DNA of 64,000 bases from Sphingomonas lycopersici (GTDB lineage: Bacteria; Pseudomonadota; Alphaproteobacteria; Sphingomonadales; Sphingomonadaceae), in the NCBI RefSeq assembly GCF_026130605.1, contig NZ_JANFAU010000002.1, positions 558,001 through 622,000 of the forward strand, given 5' to 3'. Below are positions 10,452-21,672 of this stretch, piece by piece. The notes below the pieces were generated by a model. That model worked only from the letters and a program-made list of their open reading frames with translations, ran no database searches and was not told where the DNA came from. Numbering within the stretch: the stretch's first letter is position 1; each line of letters opens with the position of its first letter. Both the position numbers and the translations under genes were made by a program.

Positions 10452-12491
10452 TCACCAGATGCGAACGCGGGCTTCAGGCGCGAGATACAGCGCATCCCCC
10501 GCCTTCACATTATAGGCGCCGTACCACGGATCGAGATTGCGCACGGTCAACACGCGCTGGTGCCCCGGCGCGTGCGGATCGGTGAGCAGGCTCTGGCGCA
10601 GCATCGGCTCGCGCATCTTGACCCGCCACACCTGCGCCCAGCCGAGATAGAAGCGCTGGTCGCCGGTCGTGCCGTCGAGCACCGGTGCCGGCTTGCCGCC
10701 GAGCGAGGCGTGATAGGCATCGATCGACACGGTCAGCCCGGCGAGGTCGGCGATATTCTCGCCCAGCGTCAGCGCACCCTGGACATGCTGGCCCGGCAGC
10801 GGCTCGTAAGCGTCATATTGCGCGACGAGCTTGTCGGTGAAGCCCTTGAACCGCTCGACATCCTGCGCGGTCCACCAGTCGGTCAGCTTGCCGTGGGCAT
10901 CATATTTGCGGCCCTGATCGTCGAAGCCGTGGCTGATCTCATGCCCGATCACCGCGCCGATCCCGCCGTAGTTGATCGCCGGATCCGCCTTCGGATCGAA
11001 GAACGGCGCCTGCAGGATCGCCGCCGGGAAGACGATCTCGTTCATCGGCGGGTTGTAATAAGCGTTGATCTCCATCGGCGTCATGAACCACTCGTCGCGG
11101 TCCACCGGCTTGCCGAGCTTGTTCAGATCGCGCTGGAAATCGAATTCGTTGGCGCGCGCGACATTGCCGACCAGATCGTCGCGCTTCACCTCCAGCGCCG
11201 AATAATCGCGCCATTTCACCGGATAGCCGATCTTCGGGCGGAAGGTCGCGAGCTTGGCCAGCGCCTTCTGCTTGGTCTCGGGCGCCATCCATTCGAGCTT
11301 GCGCAGCCGCTCGCCCATCGCGGTGATGACGTTCTTGACGAGGTCATCGGCCGCCGCCTTCGCCTCGGGCGGGAAATATTTGGCGACATAGGCGCGGCCG
11401 ATATCCTCGCCCAGTTCGTTCTTCACCAGATCGCTGCCGCGCTTCCACCGCGCCTGCTGCTCGGGCGTGCCGGAGAGCGTGGTGCCGTAGAAGGCGAAGC
11501 GGGTCTTGTCGAAATCGCTCGACAGGAAGCGGGCATAGCTGCCGATGACGTGCAGCATCAGATGATCCTTGAGCACGGCAAGCGGGGTTTCGGCCCACAA
11601 TTTCGCCTCGCCGGTCAGCGCGCTCGGCTGCGCGACGAGATAATCGCCGGTCACCGGCATCCCCGCCGCCTTGGCAAAATCGCTCCAGTCGAACCCCGGC
11701 GCGCGCTGCGCGAGATCGGCGAAGGCGAATTTATTGTAGGTCTTGTCGGCGTCGCGGCTCTCGATCCGGGTCCAATGCACGCCGGCAAGCGCCTTTTCGA
11801 ACGCGAACACCGCCGCCGCGCGCTTCGCCGCATCGGGCTCGCCCGCCAGTTCGAGCATCCGCGTCAGATAGGCCTGATAGGCGGTGCGGGTCTCGGCCAG
11901 CTTGGCATCGTCTTTCAAATAATAATCGCGATCGGGGAGCCCGAGCCCGCCCTGCGAGAGCCCGACGATATAGGCATCGGGGTTCTTGTCGTCCTGCCCG
12001 ACCCCGGCGCTGAACAGCCCCGACACGCCATAGCGCTGCATCTTCGCGGCCTCGATCGCGAGCGCGCGGCGATCCTTGGTCGCCTTGATCGCGGCGAGCC
12101 ACGGCTTGATCGGCGTGGCACCTTTGGCGTTGATCGCGGCTTCGTCCATGAAGCTGGTGTAGAAGTCGCCCGACTTGTTGCCAGGCTGCTTCGCCACTTC
12201 CTCGAGCAGCGAACGGAGCCGCTGCTGCGACAGATCCTGCAACCGGTGGAACATGCCATAGGCCGAGCGATCCGCCGGGATCTGCGTCACCTTCTGCCAG
12301 TCGCCATTGGCGTAATCGTAGAAATCCTTGCCCGGCGCGACGCTGGTGTCACGCCCCGCGAGATCGAAGCCGAAATCGCCAATTTCGGGCCGATCGGCGC
12401 TCGCCGCCGCCGGTTGCTGCTGCGGCGCGGTCTGCGCGACGGCGCCTGTCGCGGCGCCCGCGAGCAGGGTAATGAGAACAATCGCACGCAT
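10452..12491 (-). CDS. M13-family zinc metallopeptidase (neprilysin/PepO-like)
   Basis: Exported oligopeptidase. The 679-residue product starts with a Sec signal peptide cut near AVAQ, followed by a Q/A-rich linker. The active site is visible: VIGHEISHGFD with His517, Glu518 and His521, and the third metal ligand Glu578 with Asp582 in ENIADLAG. The C-terminus has the short family ending with conserved NLDPWYGAYN. Length is typical for bacterial M13 enzymes. It is monocistronic: 60 bp separate it from cckA downstream and 60 bp from the DUF2062 gene upstream. Substrate unknown. Confidence 0.92.
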   Translation of the reverse strand: MRAIVLITLLAGAATGAVAQTAPQQQPAAASADRPEIGDFGFDLAGRDTSVAPGKDFYDYANGDWQKVTQIPADRSAYGMFHRLQDLSQQRLRSLLEEVAKQPGNKSGDFYTSFMDEAAINAKGATPIKPWLAAIKATKDRRALAIEAAKMQRYGVSGLFSAGVGQDDKNPDAYIVGLSQGGLGLPDRDYYLKDDAKLAETRTAYQAYLTRMLELAGEPDAAKRAAAVFAFEKALAGVHWTRIESRDADKTYNKFAFADLAQRAPGFDWSDFAKAAGMPVTGDYLVAQPSALTGEAKLWAETPLAVLKDHLMLHVIGSYARFLSSDFDKTRFAFYGTTLSGTPEQQARWKRGSDLVKNELGEDIGRAYVAKYFPPEAKAAADDLVKNVITAMGERLRKLEWMAPETKQKALAKLATFRPKIGYPVKWRDYSALEVKRDDLVGNVARANEFDFQRDLNKLGKPVDRDEWFMTPMEINAYYNPPMNEIVFPAAILQAPFFDPKADPAINYGGIGAVIGHEISHGFDDQGRKYDAHGKLTDWWTAQDVERFKGFTDKLVAQYDAYEPLPGQHVQGALTLGENIADLAGLTVSIDAYHASLGGKPAPVLDGTTGDQRFYLGWAQVWRVKMREPMLRQSLLTDPHAPGHQRVLTVRNLDPWYGAYNVKAGDALYLAPEARVRIW

Positions 12492-12551
12492 CTGGGAAAG
12501 CCCCTTTTCGATCTTTCGAATGCGTGTGATTTACCTCGATAAGACGCCTCG

Positions 12552-13112
12552 TCAATCTTGGTTACGAGTGCGACGATTGCGCCATTTGCGCGCGATCCAC
12601 AACCGCCAGCCGAACATCGCCAGGAAATAGCCGCCGATCGCAAAGGCGCCGGTGACGATCAGCAGCCCGACCGCGGTCGCCGGCGCGGCGTCCGAGAGCA
12701 GCCATTGCGCCCAGCCGGCATTGGCTGCCTCACGTACCGGATCGCCGGGCAGCGCCGCATCGATGCGCAACGCCCATTTCCCGATCCAATAAGCCGCCAC
12801 CCACAAGGGCGGCGTGGTGAAGGGATTGGTGATGAAAGTGGTCAGCGCCGCCGCGGGAATATTGGCGCGCAGCGGCAATGCGAGCATCGCGGAGAAGGGA
12901 ATCTGCGCCACCGGGAAGAGGATACCGGTCACCATCCCCAGCGCAACCCCGCGCGGCACCGAGCGGCGGGTGAACCGCCACAGATGCGGCGCGAGCACGC
13001 GATGCGCCACCGGGCGCAGCAGCCGGCTGTTCTCCATCGATTCGCGGGTCGGCAGGTTGCGCGCGCACCAGCCGGCGAATCGCTGCCACAGCCCCGGCGC
13101 GGCGGAGGCCAT
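12552..13112 (-). CDS. DUF2062 membrane protein
   Basis: A 186-residue integral membrane protein with the DUF2062 pattern: a basic amphipathic start, LWRFTRRSVPRGVALGM, then hydrophobic helices with FITNPFTTPPLWVAAYWIG, and a last helix ending in a basic tail. The family is widespread and its function is not established. Its start codon overlaps the smpB stop by 1 bp, so expression is probably coupled to smpB. Confidence 0.85.
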   Translation of the reverse strand: MASAAPGLWQRFAGWCARNLPTRESMENSRLLRPVAHRVLAPHLWRFTRRSVPRGVALGMVTGILFPVAQIPFSAMLALPLRANIPAAALTTFITNPFTTPPLWVAAYWIGKWALRIDAALPGDPVREAANAGWAQWLLSDAAPATAVGLLIVTGAFAIGGYFLAMFGWRLWIARKWRNRRTRNQD

Positions 13113-13594
13113 CAGCCGCGGTCGCGCATCAGCCGCCCGGCCTCACGCTTCCATTCGCGCTCCTTGATCGCCTCGCGCTTGTCGTGCGCCTTGCGGCCCT
13201 TGGCGAGCGCCAGTTCGACCTTCGCGCGCCCCTGCGCGTTGAAATAGACCGACAGCGGGACGAGCGTCATCCCCTCGCGCGCGACCGCGCCGTGGAGCCG
13301 GTTGATCTCGCGCTCGTGGAGCAGCAATTTGCGCGGTCGGCGCGGCTCGTGGTTGTAGCGATTGCCGTGGCTGAATTCGGGGACGTTGGAATTGATCAGC
13401 CACACCGCCCCATCGCTGACCTCGGCATAGCTTTCCGCGATCGAGCCTTCGCCGAAGCGCAAGGATTTCACCTCGGTCCCGGTAAGCACGATCCCGGCCT
13501 CGAATTTGTCTTCGATCGAATAGTCGAAGCGGGCGCGCCGGTTCTCGGCGACGATCTTCTTCTTGTCGAATGTGGCTGGCTTGGGACGCGGCAT
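13112..13594 (-). CDS. smpB: SsrA-binding protein SmpB
   Basis: Binds tmRNA and brings it to stalled ribosomes for trans-translation. The 160-residue product has the SmpB beta-barrel core with [22 protein letters not shown] and PRKLLLH, and a basic C-terminal tail ([20 protein letters not shown]) that inserts in the mRNA channel. Length is standard. It is upstream of and overlapping the DUF2062 gene. The tmRNA gene itself was not seen in this window. Confidence 0.97.
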   Translation of the reverse strand: MPRPKPATFDKKKIVAENRRARFDYSIEDKFEAGIVLTGTEVKSLRFGEGSIAESYAEVSDGAVWLINSNVPEFSHGNRYNHEPRRPRKLLLHEREINRLHGAVAREGMTLVPLSVYFNAQGRAKVELALAKGRKAHDKREAIKEREWKREAGRLMRDRG

Positions 13595-13698
13595 AAGGCG
13601 CGCGATGTAGGGTCCAAACGCGACGAGGGCAACGTGGGCGTGCGAGGCATTCGGAAACCCGACATCGCCTCCGTCCAGAGCCGGACGGCAAAATGACG

Positions 13699-13995
13699 CT
13701 AAAACGGGACCTTCAGCCTCACCATCGCGCGATTGCTCGAAACCCCGCCGACCGAGCCCTGATCGGTCTCGATACCGAGCCTGGCATTGCCGAGCACCGT
13801 CGTCTCGGCTTTGGGCAACGCGCTCTCGTCATAGCGCTCGGGCAGCCGCTTCAGCCGGAACGGCTCCTCGCGCCGCCCGCACACGGTAACCTCGCCCTCA
13901 CGCGCCGGCGCGCAGGTCCGCTCGGCGGGACGCGGCCGCGCCTCCGCCAGCACCGGTCCGGCGACAGCCTGCAACGCGAGCAGCAGCAACTCCAT
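13699..13995 (-). CDS. Small exported protein of unknown function
   Basis: A 98-residue protein with a hydrophobic N-terminus ([17 protein letters not shown]) that looks like a signal peptide, then two cysteines 11 residues apart (in ERTCAPA and VTVCGRR) that could form a disulfide, and a basic C-terminal half ending in aromatic Phe after a hydrophobic residue. I do not recognise the family. It stands alone between smpB and dapA on the same strand. The signal peptide and residue composition make it more likely real than spurious. Confidence 0.6.
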   Translation of the reverse strand: MELLLLALQAVAGPVLAEARPRPAERTCAPAREGEVTVCGRREEPFRLKRLPERYDESALPKAETTVLGNARLGIETDQGSVGGVSSNRAMVRLKVPF

Positions 13996-14043
13996 CCCGG
14001 CGAGGCTGCGCCGCGATTGTGGCGCAGCCGTGTCCGGCGCGCG

Positions 14044-14925
14044 TCACAATCCGGCGCGCGCCAATCCCGCGTCGACCGCCTTGCGCGCGGCTTCGCCCGG
14101 CCAGGTCATCGGCAGCCGCAACCCCTCGGGGAACCCGGGGCGCACCTTGGTCATCGCGTATTTCACCGGCCCCGGCGAGGCATCGGTGAACAATGCGACA
14201 TGCAGCGCGAACAGCCGGTCGTTGAGCTCAAGCGCCTTGGCATAATCGCCCGCGGCGCACGCCGCCTGGAAATCGGCGCACAATCGCGGCGCGACATTGG
14301 CGGTGACCGAGATGCACCCCACCCCGCCGGTGGCGTTATAGCCGAGCGCGAGATCGTCATTGCCCGAAAGCTGGCAGAAACCGTCGCCGAGCGCCGCGCG
14401 GTGCTGCGACACGCGCTGGAGCACGCCGGAGGCATCCTTCACCGCAACGAACAGCTCGGGAAAGTCGCTGACGATGCGGATCAGCGTCTCGGGCTGGATA
14501 TCGGTCACGGTGCGCGCGGGGACGTTGTACAGCACGATTGGCAGCGGCGATTGCGGCGCGAGCGCGGCGAAATGCTGGTAGATCCCCTCCTGCGACGGGC
14601 GGTTGTAATAAGGCGGCACCATCAGCGCCGCATCCGCCCCGGCTTCCTTCGCGGCGATCAGATTGGCCGCGGCGACCCGCGTGTCGTTCGATCCCGCCCC
14701 GGCGATCACCGGCACGCGCCCCTTGGCCTGATCGACGCACACTTTGACGATCGCGAATTGCTCGTCCTTGGTCAGCGTCGCCGCCTCGCCGGTGGTGCCG
14801 CACGGCACCAGCGCCGCGGAGCCTTCGGCGATCTGCCACTCGACGAGATCGCGATACGCCGATTCGATGAACTCGCCATGCGCGTCGAACGGCGTGACGA
14901 GCGCCGGAATTGAGCCGGAAAACAT
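14044..14925 (-). CDS. dapA: 4-hydroxy-tetrahydrodipicolinate synthase
   Basis: Condenses pyruvate with aspartate semialdehyde, the first committed step to lysine and diaminopimelate. The 293-residue barrel has the family start SIPALVTPF, CGTTGEAATL (Thr44, Thr45), the catalytic tyrosine Tyr133 in VLYNVPART and the Schiff-base lysine Lys163 in VAVKDASG. Length is typical. It is divergent from the lytic transglycosylase gene across about 90 bp, an arrangement that links cell-wall precursor synthesis and cell-wall cutting by position only. Confidence 0.96.
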   Translation of the reverse strand: MFSGSIPALVTPFDAHGEFIESAYRDLVEWQIAEGSAALVPCGTTGEAATLTKDEQFAIVKVCVDQAKGRVPVIAGAGSNDTRVAAANLIAAKEAGADAALMVPPYYNRPSQEGIYQHFAALAPQSPLPIVLYNVPARTVTDIQPETLIRIVSDFPELFVAVKDASGVLQRVSQHRAALGDGFCQLSGNDDLALGYNATGGVGCISVTANVAPRLCADFQAACAAGDYAKALELNDRLFALHVALFTDASPGPVKYAMTKVRPGFPEGLRLPMTWPGEAARKAVDAGLARAGL

Positions 14926-15015
14926 GATTTTACGCCCCCGAAATGGCGATAAGTTAAGGTTCGTTCAGGACAGATACGGGTTGAACCGCTAGTCTGTCCA
15001 TAACGGTGGCTCGAA

Positions 15016-17049
15016 TTGAAGGCAGGTGCTTTGATCGGATTGACTCTAATGGCCGGCGCGGCCCTGGCGCTCGCGCAGGATCAGGACGATTCTTACGCGA
15101 CGCGGATGGCCAATATGCGCGCCGAACAACAGGGTGGGCAGACCAATGCGTCGCCGAGCGCACCGACCACCCCGGCGGTGCCGTTCGCGCCCAATGCCGC
15201 CGCGATCGCCGGGCCGATCGCGCAATGGACCGCGCTGCGCCAGACCGATTCCCTGCCGTTCGACAGCTATGCCAGCTTCCTGATCGCGCATCCCGGCTGG
15301 CCGGGCGAAGCGGCCAACCGCCGCGCGGCGGAACGCAAGGCCGACACCGCCTCGCCCAGCGCGGCGGTAGCCTATTTCCGCCGCTATCCGCCGCAGTCCG
15401 CGACCGGCGGGCTCGCTTATGCCCGCGCGCTCGCCGCGACCGGCCGCAGCAGCGAGGCCAATGAGGCAGCGCGCGCGGCGTGGCGGCGCGGCGCGCTCGC
15501 CGCCAACGACGAGGCCGCGCTCCAGCAGCAATTCGGCAATGCGCTCCGCGCCGAAGACCAGGATGCGCGGATGGACGCGCTTCTGTGGCAGGGCGCGACG
15601 AGCATCGCGGCGCGGCAGATCGCGCTCGTTTCCTCCTCCCGCCTGCCGCTGTTCACCGCGCGGCTCGCGTTCCGCAGCGGATCGGCCAATGCCGCCGAGC
15701 TCGCCGCGACGACCGACGCGGTGGGCGAGCGCGACGCCGGCTATATCGCCGACAAGGCGATCTGGCTCGGCCGCACCAACCCCGCCGCGGCGCGCCAGTG
15801 GCTCGCGCGGACCCGCGCGCCGGGGATGAACCCGCCGGGCAACCCGGAAAAATTCTACGCGACGCTCTATTCCAACGCCAAGAGCGCGGCGACCGACGGC
15901 CAGTGGCAGACCGCTTACGATATCGCGCGGCAAATCGATGACGCTTATCCCGCGGGGACCGACGTCTCGACCAAATCCTATGGCGAACGCGATCAATATA
16001 CCAACCTCGCCTGGCTCGCCGGGCAGGTCGCGCTCAACAAATTGGGCCGCCCGGCGGATGCGATGCCGATGTTCGAGCGCTACGGCCGCGGCACGATCGC
16101 GCCGCAGGTCCGCGCCAAGGGCTTTTACTGGGCGGCGCGCGCCGCCGAGGCTGCCGGGCGCGCGAGCGAGGCGGCGTCCTTCTACGAACGCGCCGCGGGG
16201 TTCCGCGATCAATATTATGGCCAGCTCGCCAACGAGCATCTCGGCCGCGCGCTGGTCGCGCCACCGCCGGTCGGCACCCCCGCGATCGACCCCGCGACCC
16301 GCGCCGCTTTCTACAACCGCGAGGTGGTGCGCGCCGCGCAATATCTCGGCGCGACCGGCAATTGGCAGGACCAGACCGCCTTTGTGAAGGAAATCGCGCT
16401 CGATGCGGACAGCGACAGCGATCACCTGCTCGCCGACGAACTCTCGCGCGCGATCGGCCGCCCCGATCTCGGGGTGCTGGTCGGGCGGCGCGCGATGCTC
16501 AACGGGCTCACCGAATATCGCGCCAGCGGCTTCCCCACCGTATCGGTGCCGAGCGGGTTCGAGAGCGACTGGACGATGATCCACGCGATCGCCCGGCAGG
16601 AGAGCAATTTCGATCGTATGGCGATCTCGGGCGCGGGCGCGCGCGGCCTGATGCAGCTGATGCCGGGCACCGCGCGCGAACAGGCCGCGAAGCTTGGCCT
16701 CGCCTATAACGCCGGCGCGCTGACCACCGACACGAGCTACAACATCCAGCTCGGCGCCAATTATTTCCAGCGCATCTTCAATATGTTCGGCAGCTACCCG
16801 CTAGCGATCGCGGCGTATAACGCCGGGCCGGGCAATGTGAACAAATGGCTCAACGCGAACGGCGATCCGCGTACCGGCTCGGTCGACATGCTCGACTGGA
16901 TCGAGGCGATCCCGTTCACCGAGACACGCAATTACGTCCAGCGTGTGCTCGAAAATGCCGTGGTCTATGATCTGATGAACCCGGCGCGCGCGCGCAGCCG
17001 CGGACCGGCCAATCTGAGCTGGTATCTCGGCCGGTCGAAGCGAGGCTGA
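15016..17049 (+). CDS. slt: Soluble lytic murein transglycosylase
   Basis: Periplasmic enzyme that cleaves peptidoglycan glycan strands. The N-terminal hydrophobic stretch (LIGLTLMAGAALALAQ) is a signal peptide. The middle is a long alpha-helical superhelical region of the Slt70 type. The C-terminal SLT domain holds the catalytic Glu529 in ARQESNFDRM, followed by GARGLMQLMPGTA and AYNAGPGNV. The start is not certain: in this frame the candidates are TTG at 15016, TTG at 15031 (preceded by AAGGCAGG) and ATG at 15049, and all keep most of the signal peptide. greB follows after 7 bp. Confidence 0.93.
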   Translation: MKAGALIGLTLMAGAALALAQDQDDSYATRMANMRAEQQGGQTNASPSAPTTPAVPFAPNAAAIAGPIAQWTALRQTDSLPFDSYASFLIAHPGWPGEAANRRAAERKADTASPSAAVAYFRRYPPQSATGGLAYARALAATGRSSEANEAARAAWRRGALAANDEAALQQQFGNALRAEDQDARMDALLWQGATSIAARQIALVSSSRLPLFTARLAFRSGSANAAELAATTDAVGERDAGYIADKAIWLGRTNPAAARQWLARTRAPGMNPPGNPEKFYATLYSNAKSAATDGQWQTAYDIARQIDDAYPAGTDVSTKSYGERDQYTNLAWLAGQVALNKLGRPADAMPMFERYGRGTIAPQVRAKGFYWAARAAEAAGRASEAASFYERAAGFRDQYYGQLANEHLGRALVAPPPVGTPAIDPATRAAFYNREVVRAAQYLGATGNWQDQTAFVKEIALDADSDSDHLLADELSRAIGRPDLGVLVGRRAMLNGLTEYRASGFPTVSVPSGFESDWTMIHAIARQESNFDRMAISGAGARGLMQLMPGTAREQAAKLGLAYNAGALTTDTSYNIQLGANYFQRIFNMFGSYPLAIAAYNAGPGNVNKWLNANGDPRTGSVDMLDWIEAIPFTETRNYVQRVLENAVVYDLMNPARARSRGPANLSWYLGRSKRG

Positions 17050-17056
17050 GCCAGGA

Positions 17057-17539
17057 ATGGATCGCCCCAATTACATTACCCCGGCGGGCTATGCCGCGTT
17101 GCGCAGCGAATATGACCAATTGTTCGCGCGCGAGCGCCCCGCGCTGGTCGATACGATCGCCTGGGCGGCGGGCAATGGCGACCGCTCCGAGAACGGCGAT
17201 TATATCTACGGCCGCAAAAGGCTGCGCGAGATCGACCGCCGGCTCGGCTGGCTCTCCAAGCGGATGAAGGCGGCGAAGGTGGTTGATCCGGCGCAGGCGC
17301 CCGATCGCGCGCGCGTCTTCTTCGGCGCGACGGTGACGATCGCCGACGAGGACGACAATCACCGCACCCTCACCCTCGTCGGCGACGACGAGGCGGATGC
17401 CGGCAAGGGGCTGATCGGGTGGAACGCCCCGCTCGCCCGCGCGCTGCGCGGCGCCGCGATCGGTGATCTGCGCCGCGTCTCGCTGCCCGCCGGCGAACGC
17501 GAATATGAAGTGACGGCAATCGCCTATCCCGCCGGTTGA
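17057..17539 (+). CDS. greB: Transcription elongation factor GreB
   Basis: Rescues backtracked RNA polymerase by stimulating transcript cleavage. The 160-residue product has the N-terminal coiled coil with NYITPAGYAALRSEYD, the acidic tip region (NGDRSENGDYIYG) and the C-terminal FKBP-like domain. YITPAGYAAL and the ENGDYIYGRKRLREIDRRL stretch match GreB better than GreA. It starts 7 bp after slt on the same strand and is probably co-transcribed with it. Confidence 0.93.
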   Translation: MDRPNYITPAGYAALRSEYDQLFARERPALVDTIAWAAGNGDRSENGDYIYGRKRLREIDRRLGWLSKRMKAAKVVDPAQAPDRARVFFGATVTIADEDDNHRTLTLVGDDEADAGKGLIGWNAPLARALRGAAIGDLRRVSLPAGEREYEVTAIAYPAG

Positions 17540-17584
17540 CCTTCCCGCCCGCGCTATCGTTTAGATAGCATCACCCCTCCCCTC

Positions 17585-17657
17585 CCGTTCGCCCGCTCAG
17601 CTTGTCGAAGGGCTGCCCTTCTTCCTCGGAAAGAAAGGACAAGCTCAGCCCGAACGG
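17585..17657. repeat. Family A palindromic repeat, copy 2
   Basis: Bounded by CCGTTCG and CGAACGG with GCTTGTCGAAG in the left arm and an AAGCTCAG right arm. It is 8 bp shorter than the other copies in the right half. It ends 17 bp before the start codon of the M28 peptidase, so it would form part of that gene's leader or lie over its promoter. Confidence 0.85.
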
Positions 17658-17674
17658 GGATCAAAGGACCGCCA

Positions 17675-19300
17675 ATGCGTAACGCTCTCCTCGCCCTTGC
17701 CCTTACCACCGCGCTCGCCGCCCCCGCGGCGGCGCAGACCGATCCCCAGCAACTGTCGGAGATCGTCCGCACGCTCGCCTCGCCTGAATTCGGCGGCCGC
17801 GCACCGGGCACCGCGGGCGAGAAGACGACGACCGCCTGGCTCGTCGCGCGGTTCAAATCGCTCGGGCTCGAACCCGGCGGTGCGGACGGCGCGTGGATCC
17901 AGCCGGTGCCGCTGGTCCACACCCGCCTCGGCGAGGGCAAGGCCAGCATCGGCGGCACCGCGCTGGCGCAGGGCACCGATGTCGCGCTCACCACCGTCCG
18001 CGCCGACCCGCATATCGCGATCAACGACGCGCCGATCGTCTTCGTCGGCTACGGTGTTTCCGCCCCCGAGGCGAAATGGGACGATTTCAAGGGCGTGGAC
18101 GTACGCGGCAAGGTCGTCGTGTTCCTCGTCAACGATCCCGATTTCGTCGCCCGGCCGGGCGAGGACGCGATCGGCCGGTTCGGCGGCAAGCGCATGACCT
18201 ATTACGGCCGCTGGACCTATAAATATGAAGAAGCCGCGCGCCGCGGCGCGGTCGCGGCGCTGATCGTCCATGATACTGATGCGGCGGGCTATCCCTGGTC
18301 GACCGCCAACGCCTCGAACGGCGAGAATTACGATATCGTCCGCGGCGCAGACGATCAGCGCATCCCGCTGCAAGGCTGGCTCTCGCACGAAGCAGCCGAG
18401 CGGCTGTTCGCCGCCGCCGGGCAGGATCTCGCCAAGCTGCGCGTCGCGGCACGCTCGGCGAGCTTCCGCCCGGTTGCGCTCAACACGCGCTTCTCGGCGG
18501 ATTTTCCGGTGACCGCGGAGCGGATCGAAAGCGCCAATGTCCTCGCCAAGATCCCCGGCGCCAAGCGGCCCGACGAGACGGTGATGTTCGGCGCGCATTG
18601 GGATGCTTATGGCGAAGGCCCCGCCGACGCGACCGGGCGGACCTTGCGCCCCGGCGCCAATGACGATGCGCTCGGCACCGCCGGAGTGATCGAGCTGGCG
18701 CGGCAGTTCAAGGCCGGGCCGAAGCCCGACCGCACCCTGGTGTTCGCGTTGTGGACCGGCGAGGAGCGCGGGCTGCTCGGCTCGGAATATTATGCCGCGC
18801 ATCCGGTCTATCCGCTGGCGAAGACCGCCGCGAACCTGACGCTCGATATCCTCCAGACCGCGGGGCCGGCGAAGGACGTGACATTGGTCGGCGCGGGCGC
18901 CTCGTCGCTCGACGCGCTGCTCGCCGATGCGGCGAAGGCGCAGGGGCGCACGATCACCCCGGAAACCGCGAGCGAACGCGGGCTGTTCTACCGCGCCGAC
19001 CATTTCTCGGTGGTGCGCCGCGGGGTGCCGTCGCTGCTCCTGATGGCCTTGGGCGGCGCGCCCGATCTCAAGGCCGGCGGGCGCGAGGCGGGGCAGAAGT
19101 GGCTCGACGCTTATATGGCCTGCTATCACAAGACCTGCGACACCTGGTCGGCCGACTGGAACCTCAAGGGCGCGGCCGAGGATGTCGATCTGTTCCACGC
19201 AATGGGCGAGCGGCTGTCGAAGGCGGGCGCGTGGCCGACGTGGAGCGCCGGCAGCGAATTCCTCGCGCTGCGCAACAAGAGCGCCGGCGAGCGGGAGTAG
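17675..19300 (+). CDS. M28-family zinc aminopeptidase, exported
   Basis: A 541-residue secreted metallopeptidase. It starts with a Sec signal peptide ending APAAAQ, contains an inserted PA-like domain (about residues 110-260), and has M28 metal-site motifs FGAHWDAYGEG, GANDDALGTAGV and WTGEERGLLGSE in order. The upstream AAGGA gives a good ribosome site. Neighbouring exported peptidases in the window (M13, M19) suggest a peptide-scavenging lifestyle. Exact substrate unknown. Confidence 0.92.
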   Translation: MRNALLALALTTALAAPAAAQTDPQQLSEIVRTLASPEFGGRAPGTAGEKTTTAWLVARFKSLGLEPGGADGAWIQPVPLVHTRLGEGKASIGGTALAQGTDVALTTVRADPHIAINDAPIVFVGYGVSAPEAKWDDFKGVDVRGKVVVFLVNDPDFVARPGEDAIGRFGGKRMTYYGRWTYKYEEAARRGAVAALIVHDTDAAGYPWSTANASNGENYDIVRGADDQRIPLQGWLSHEAAERLFAAAGQDLAKLRVAARSASFRPVALNTRFSADFPVTAERIESANVLAKIPGAKRPDETVMFGAHWDAYGEGPADATGRTLRPGANDDALGTAGVIELARQFKAGPKPDRTLVFALWTGEERGLLGSEYYAAHPVYPLAKTAANLTLDILQTAGPAKDVTLVGAGASSLDALLADAAKAQGRTITPETASERGLFYRADHFSVVRRGVPSLLLMALGGAPDLKAGGREAGQKWLDAYMACYHKTCDTWSADWNLKGAAEDVDLFHAMGERLSKAGAWPTWSAGSEFLALRNKSAGERE

Positions 19301-19323
19301 TCCACGACCACCCCGGCATAACC

Positions 19324-19380
19324 TTGTGCTCCCGCGAAGGCGGGAACCCAGACTGGGTCCCCGCCTTCGCGGGGACACAA
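19324..19380. repeat. Family C palindromic repeat, copy 1
   Basis: TTGTG-CTCCCGCGAAGGCGGGA arm followed by CCCGCCTTCGCGGGG-ACACAA, separated by CCCAGACTGGGT, itself palindromic. It sits between the convergent M28 peptidase and ettA and could serve as a bidirectional terminator. Confidence 0.88.
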
Positions 19381-19432
19381 GGAGAGGTTCGTGGCCCCTA
19401 CCCCCTAGGGGCAAGGGTGAGCAGCGCGGCAG

Positions 19433-21112
<1,680 letters not shown>

Positions 21113-21229
21113 GGCGGTTCGGTCGCTCCGTCGAAGATCACATCTGCTGGGTTTGGGCGCCATTTAGGGGGGCGCGGCGCTCTTGGCAATTCGCGGGTTG
21201 GCAGGAAGGCGACGATCGGTGTCCCTGCT

Positions 21230-21311
21230 CCGTTCGGGCTGAGCTTGTCGAAGCCCTGCCCTTTTCTTCCAAGGAAGAAGGACAGTCCTTCGACAAGCTC
21301 AGGGCGAACGG
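21230..21311. repeat. Family A palindromic repeat, copy 3
   Basis: Complete copy bounded by CCGTTCG and CGAACGG, with inner arms GAGCTTGTCGAAG and CTTCGACAAGCTC. It lies 10 bp beyond the folB stop codon and upstream of the ettA start, so it separates the fol operon from ettA. Confidence 0.9.
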
Positions 21312-21321
21312 TGGTGGGCTG

Positions 21322-21672
21322 TTACCGCCCGCGCACGATCTCGCACCCCACCGCCGCATCGGGGTAGACGTCGGGCTTCATCGACCGCACCCGCACCCGC
21401 CGCACCCGCTTGTCCTCCAGGCACAAGGCCGCGACCGCCTCGACCAACGTTTCCTGCAACGCGAAACCCCGCGCCTCGGCCAATGCGCGGATCCCGGTGC
21501 GGATGAAATCATAGTCGAGCACCTCGTCGATCGCATCGTGGTGCGGCGCGGCGGGATAGTCGACCGTCATCTCGACGGTGAGGCGGACGCGCTGCGGCAC
21601 CGCCTCGTGCGGGTGGATGCCGAGCTGCATCTGCACCTCGAGCCCCTCCAATATCGTGGTGAATTCAGCCAT
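21322..21672 (-). CDS. folB: Dihydroneopterin aldolase family protein
   Basis: Makes 6-hydroxymethyl-dihydropterin from dihydroneopterin in folate synthesis. The 116-residue product is the T-fold of this family, with LEVQMQLGIHPHEAVPQRV at the N-terminus carrying the conserved Glu/Gly segment, LDYDFIRTGIRALA, and ETLVEAVAALCL before the last strand. Epimerase (FolX-like) activity is an alternative that sequence alone does not exclude. It overlaps the preceding SDR gene by 8 bp and is last of folE-SDR-folB. Confidence 0.87.
   Translation of the reverse strand: MAEFTTILEGLEVQMQLGIHPHEAVPQRVRLTVEMTVDYPAAPHHDAIDEVLDYDFIRTGIRALAEARGFALQETLVEAVAALCLEDKRVRRVRVRSMKPDVYPDAAVGCEIVRGR

Noticed and set aside
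9501..12542. Very long open frame on the plus strand (over 1000 codons)
   Set aside because: It is antisense to cckA and the M13 peptidase, both with full active-site motifs; its composition is the Arg/Ala/Asp-rich type produced by opposite-strand reading of GC-rich genes.
15046..16584. 512-codon open frame on the minus strand
   Set aside because: Antisense to the lytic transglycosylase; no signal or family motif.
17645..19414. 589-codon minus-strand open frame
   Set aside because: Antisense to the M28 peptidase, which has the M28 metal-site motifs; shadow of GC-rich coding.
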